Assembly (NCBI GenBank): GCA_020851615.1
Contig: JADZCL010000081.1
Coordinates: 1-9,685 of the forward strand
Reading direction: 5' to 3'
Source of the DNA: Rubrivivax sp.
Lineage (GTDB): Bacteria > Pseudomonadota > Gammaproteobacteria > Burkholderiales > Burkholderiaceae_C
DNA length: 9,685 nt
The notes under the pieces are model-generated. The model was not told the DNA's origin and made no database searches. It saw only the letters and a program-made list of their open reading frames with translations. Below, in pieces: positions 8,043 through 9,685 of this stretch. Position numbers and translations under genes: made by a program. Within the stretch, counting starts at the first letter, position 1, and each line of letters starts with the position of its first letter.

Positions 8043-8207
8043 TCATTCAAGCGTGATCTTGCGCGCGCGAATCAGCCCGCCCCAGCGTGCGCTGTCGGCG
8101 GCGACGAGCGCCTGGAATTGCGCCGGTGTGTTGGCCGGCGCCGGTACGGCACCCAGCCCGGCGAGGCGGTTGGCCAACAGGGTACGGCGCAGGTGCTTCA
8201 GCATCAT
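8043..8207 (-). pseudogene. C-terminal remnant of a Bug/TctC solute-binding protein
   Basis: Read on the minus strand, 54 codons ending in TGA at 8043-8045 give a peptide that matches the C-terminus of Bug (TctC) periplasmic binding proteins: RLAGLGAVPAPANTPAQF, then ALVAADSARWGGLIRARKI and a final TLE. Full family members have about 320 residues with a signal peptide; here the frame is closed by a TGA at 8247-8249 and nothing Bug-like is readable in any frame between 8208 and the diguanylate cyclase. I therefore read it as a gene cut by deletion or rearrangement. Two adjacent ATG codons at 8202-8207 could still start a short peptide. The stop lies 13 nt before the gamma-glutamyltransferase ATG, so the intact gene was probably the first in that operon, supplying uptake of its substrate. 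Family identification is from pattern recognition only. Confidence 0.7.
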
Positions 8208-8489
8208 CGGTGCGGAATGTGGATTCGGGGTGGAAGCACGTGTCGGTCAACGGGCAGCGGGCAACACGCGGCGAGATGTCGATTCTGAACCACGCCGGTG
8301 CAGCAAACCGCCATGTGCCAGCCGTGGCCGGGCCGGCTGCGCGGCACAGGCAAGAGGCCCGCTTAGCATCACCACGTCTGGGCAATCACCGCGCTCGATT
8401 CGACTGCGGATCGGGTGATGCCCACAAACGCGCTGCGGCAGCGCATGCAGACGAACCGTCCAACACGTCGGCCCCTGAAGGCCTGACCC
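8208..8489. other. Intergenic stretch between divergent units, no gene seen
   Basis: These 282 bases lie between the binding-protein remnant and the diguanylate cyclase. Translations on both strands give only Arg/Ala/Pro-rich filler of the kind produced by GC-rich DNA, with no recognisable domain. The promoters of the gamma-glutamyltransferase unit and of the diguanylate cyclase should be here, but I cannot point to a convincing -35/-10 pair. The deletion junction that removed the binding-protein gene is probably inside it. Confidence 0.5.
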
Positions 8490-9623
8490 ATGTTCACCTT
8501 TGACCTGCGCTCCTTCATCGCCCTGGGCAGTGTCATGGCCATGCTCATGGCGCTCGTGTTGCTGCTCATGCGTCTGCAGTACCCGGCGCACATCCGCGGG
8601 CTGGCCAATTGGGCGGCAGCCCCGGTGCTGTGGTTTCTCGCCTCGATCCTGTTTGCCACGCGCGATGCCTTGCACCCCATGCTCACGATCGTTGGCGCCA
8701 ACTTGGCGATCATGCTGGGGTCGCTGATGTTCTACGCCGGCTGCCAGCGCTTTCTCGACCATGCGCCCCAATGGCGAGTCTGGATGGCCTGCCTGGTCGG
8801 CGCGGCGCTGGTCTTTGTGTGGTTCACCTTCCAGCAGCCAAACTACCCGGCACGACTGGTCGTGTTCACCGTATTGATGATGGGCATCTACGGCGCCAAT
8901 CTGCGCTTTCTTGTGCAGCATGCCGACCAGCGTCTGCCCGTGCGCATGGTGGAGTTTCTGCTGGCGCTGCATCTGGTGGCACTGCTTGGGCGCTGCATCA
9001 CGGCGCTATTGGGGCGGCAGGCCGAGGGTTTCTTCAACCCCTCCCTGGTGCAGACCCTCTACATCGGCTCGTTCTCGCTCACGGCGCTCATGCTTTCCGT
9101 GGGTGCCGTGCTCATGGCCTCGGATCGCCTCGTGACGGAACTCGAGCATCTGGCCACACACGATGCGCTGACCCAGGCATACAACCGTCGCGCCCTGCTG
9201 CAGCAGTGCGAGGACGAGATCGTGCGCAGCCAGCGCAGCGGCCGGGGACCGGCGCTGATGATGCTCGATCTGGACCACTTCAAGCTGGTCAACGACAGCC
9301 TCGGCCACCAGCATGGCGATGCCGTCCTGGCGCACTTTGCCCGCACCACCAACGCCTTGCTGCGTCGTCAGGACAGGCTGGGGCGCTACGGCGGTGAGGA
9401 GTTCACGCTGCTGCTGCCCGAGACCGGAGTGGCAAACGCCCAACGGGTGGCTGAGCGCATTCATGCTGCACTGGCCAGTGGCCACCCGCTGGACTGCCGC
9501 GTGAGCATTGGCCTGACCGCCTGGCTCGGCCCGCAAGACACGCTCGACGCGATGCTGGCCCGCGCCGACCGCGCCCTGTACCAGGCCAAGGAGCAAGGGC
9601 GCAACCGCACTTGTGCGGCATGA
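8490..9623 (+). CDS. Membrane-bound diguanylate cyclase (GGDEF domain)
   Basis: The 377-residue protein has about seven hydrophobic helices in residues 1-210 (around 8-28, 40-56, 64-83, 96-114, 121-138, 153-174 and 187-210), then a short linker and one GGDEF domain from about 218 to the end. The domain starts with HLATHDALTQAYNRRAL, has the metal-binding MMLDLDHFKLVND (Asp260) and the active-site signature GGEEF at 301-305, so it should make cyclic di-GMP from GTP. An intact product-inhibition site RxxD (Arg292, Asp295) lies five residues before the signature. There is no EAL domain. The membrane part is not one I recognise; it probably senses a signal in or at the membrane. A GAAGG lies about 10 nt before the ATG. 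The gene is divergent from the gamma-glutamyltransferase unit and appears to be transcribed alone. No gene is visible in the 62 bases after it. Confidence 0.93.
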   Translation: MFTFDLRSFIALGSVMAMLMALVLLLMRLQYPAHIRGLANWAAAPVLWFLASILFATRDALHPMLTIVGANLAIMLGSLMFYAGCQRFLDHAPQWRVWMACLVGAALVFVWFTFQQPNYPARLVVFTVLMMGIYGANLRFLVQHADQRLPVRMVEFLLALHLVALLGRCITALLGRQAEGFFNPSLVQTLYIGSFSLTALMLSVGAVLMASDRLVTELEHLATHDALTQAYNRRALLQQCEDEIVRSQRSGRGPALMMLDLDHFKLVNDSLGHQHGDAVLAHFARTTNALLRRQDRLGRYGGEEFTLLLPETGVANAQRVAERIHAALASGHPLDCRVSIGLTAWLGPQDTLDAMLARADRALYQAKEQGRNRTCAA

Positions 9624-9685
9624 TTGCCTGCGGCTTCGGGCACGGCCTGGGTGCGCAACGCGGTGCTGAAGGCGGAACGGACCAG

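Noticed and set aside
8030..8050. TTG start for the gamma-glutamyltransferase, 7 codons longer
   Set aside because: It would overlap the end of the Bug/TctC remnant, has no ribosome site, and the ATG at 8029 is better placed.
9624..9685. Possible start or end of another gene at the right edge
   Set aside because: None of the six frames gives a recognisable sequence in these 62 bases, and no ribosome site or clear terminator is present.

Overview
The window is GC-rich DNA whose codon use and gene content suggest a betaproteobacterium of the order Burkholderiales, perhaps the Rubrivivax/Leptothrix/Aquabacterium side. The evidence is a PEP-CTERM sorting signal, the remnant of a Bug/TctC-type solute-binding protein (a family greatly expanded in Burkholderiales), and a Comamonad-style mix of oxidoreductases. 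This placement is inference; no rRNA or other marker gene is present. I see no tRNA, CRISPR array, insertion sequence or phage gene.

Layout from left to right. (1) The 3' end of a PEP-CTERM exported protein on the + strand, cut by the window edge. (2) A two-gene minus-strand unit: a zinc-free quinone oxidoreductase followed 5 nt later by an exported alpha/beta-hydrolase with an extra C-terminal domain that looks like a small beta-helix. (3) Divergent from these, a translationally coupled + strand pair: a DUF2007 protein with a zinc ribbon, whose stop codon overlaps the start of an EamA/DMT-family membrane transporter. (4) A minus-strand run of gamma-glutamyltransferase-family hydrolase, a short-chain dehydrogenase lacking the usual Tyr-Lys pair, and a BCS1-like AAA ATPase with an N-terminal membrane anchor. 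(5) Just upstream of the gamma-glutamyltransferase, about 54 codons of the C-terminus of a Bug/TctC binding protein without the rest of the gene. (6) A + strand membrane-bound diguanylate cyclase, complete, near the right edge.

How the genes work together is only partly visible. The gamma-glutamyltransferase/SDR pair is tightly spaced (15 nt, with the SDR ribosome binding site abutting the upstream stop) and was probably once led by the binding-protein gene, forming an uptake-plus-catabolism operon. The BCS1-like gene follows after 44 nt and may be co-transcribed but is functionally unrelated on its face. PEP-CTERM protein and diguanylate cyclase both fit a cell that regulates surface polysaccharide, but they are at opposite ends of the window and no link is shown.

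I found no clearly new multi-gene system. The best leads are the hydrolase plus beta-helix fusion, the bacterial BCS1-like ATPase, the SDR with a replaced catalytic pair, and the decayed binding protein upstream of the gamma-glutamyltransferase.
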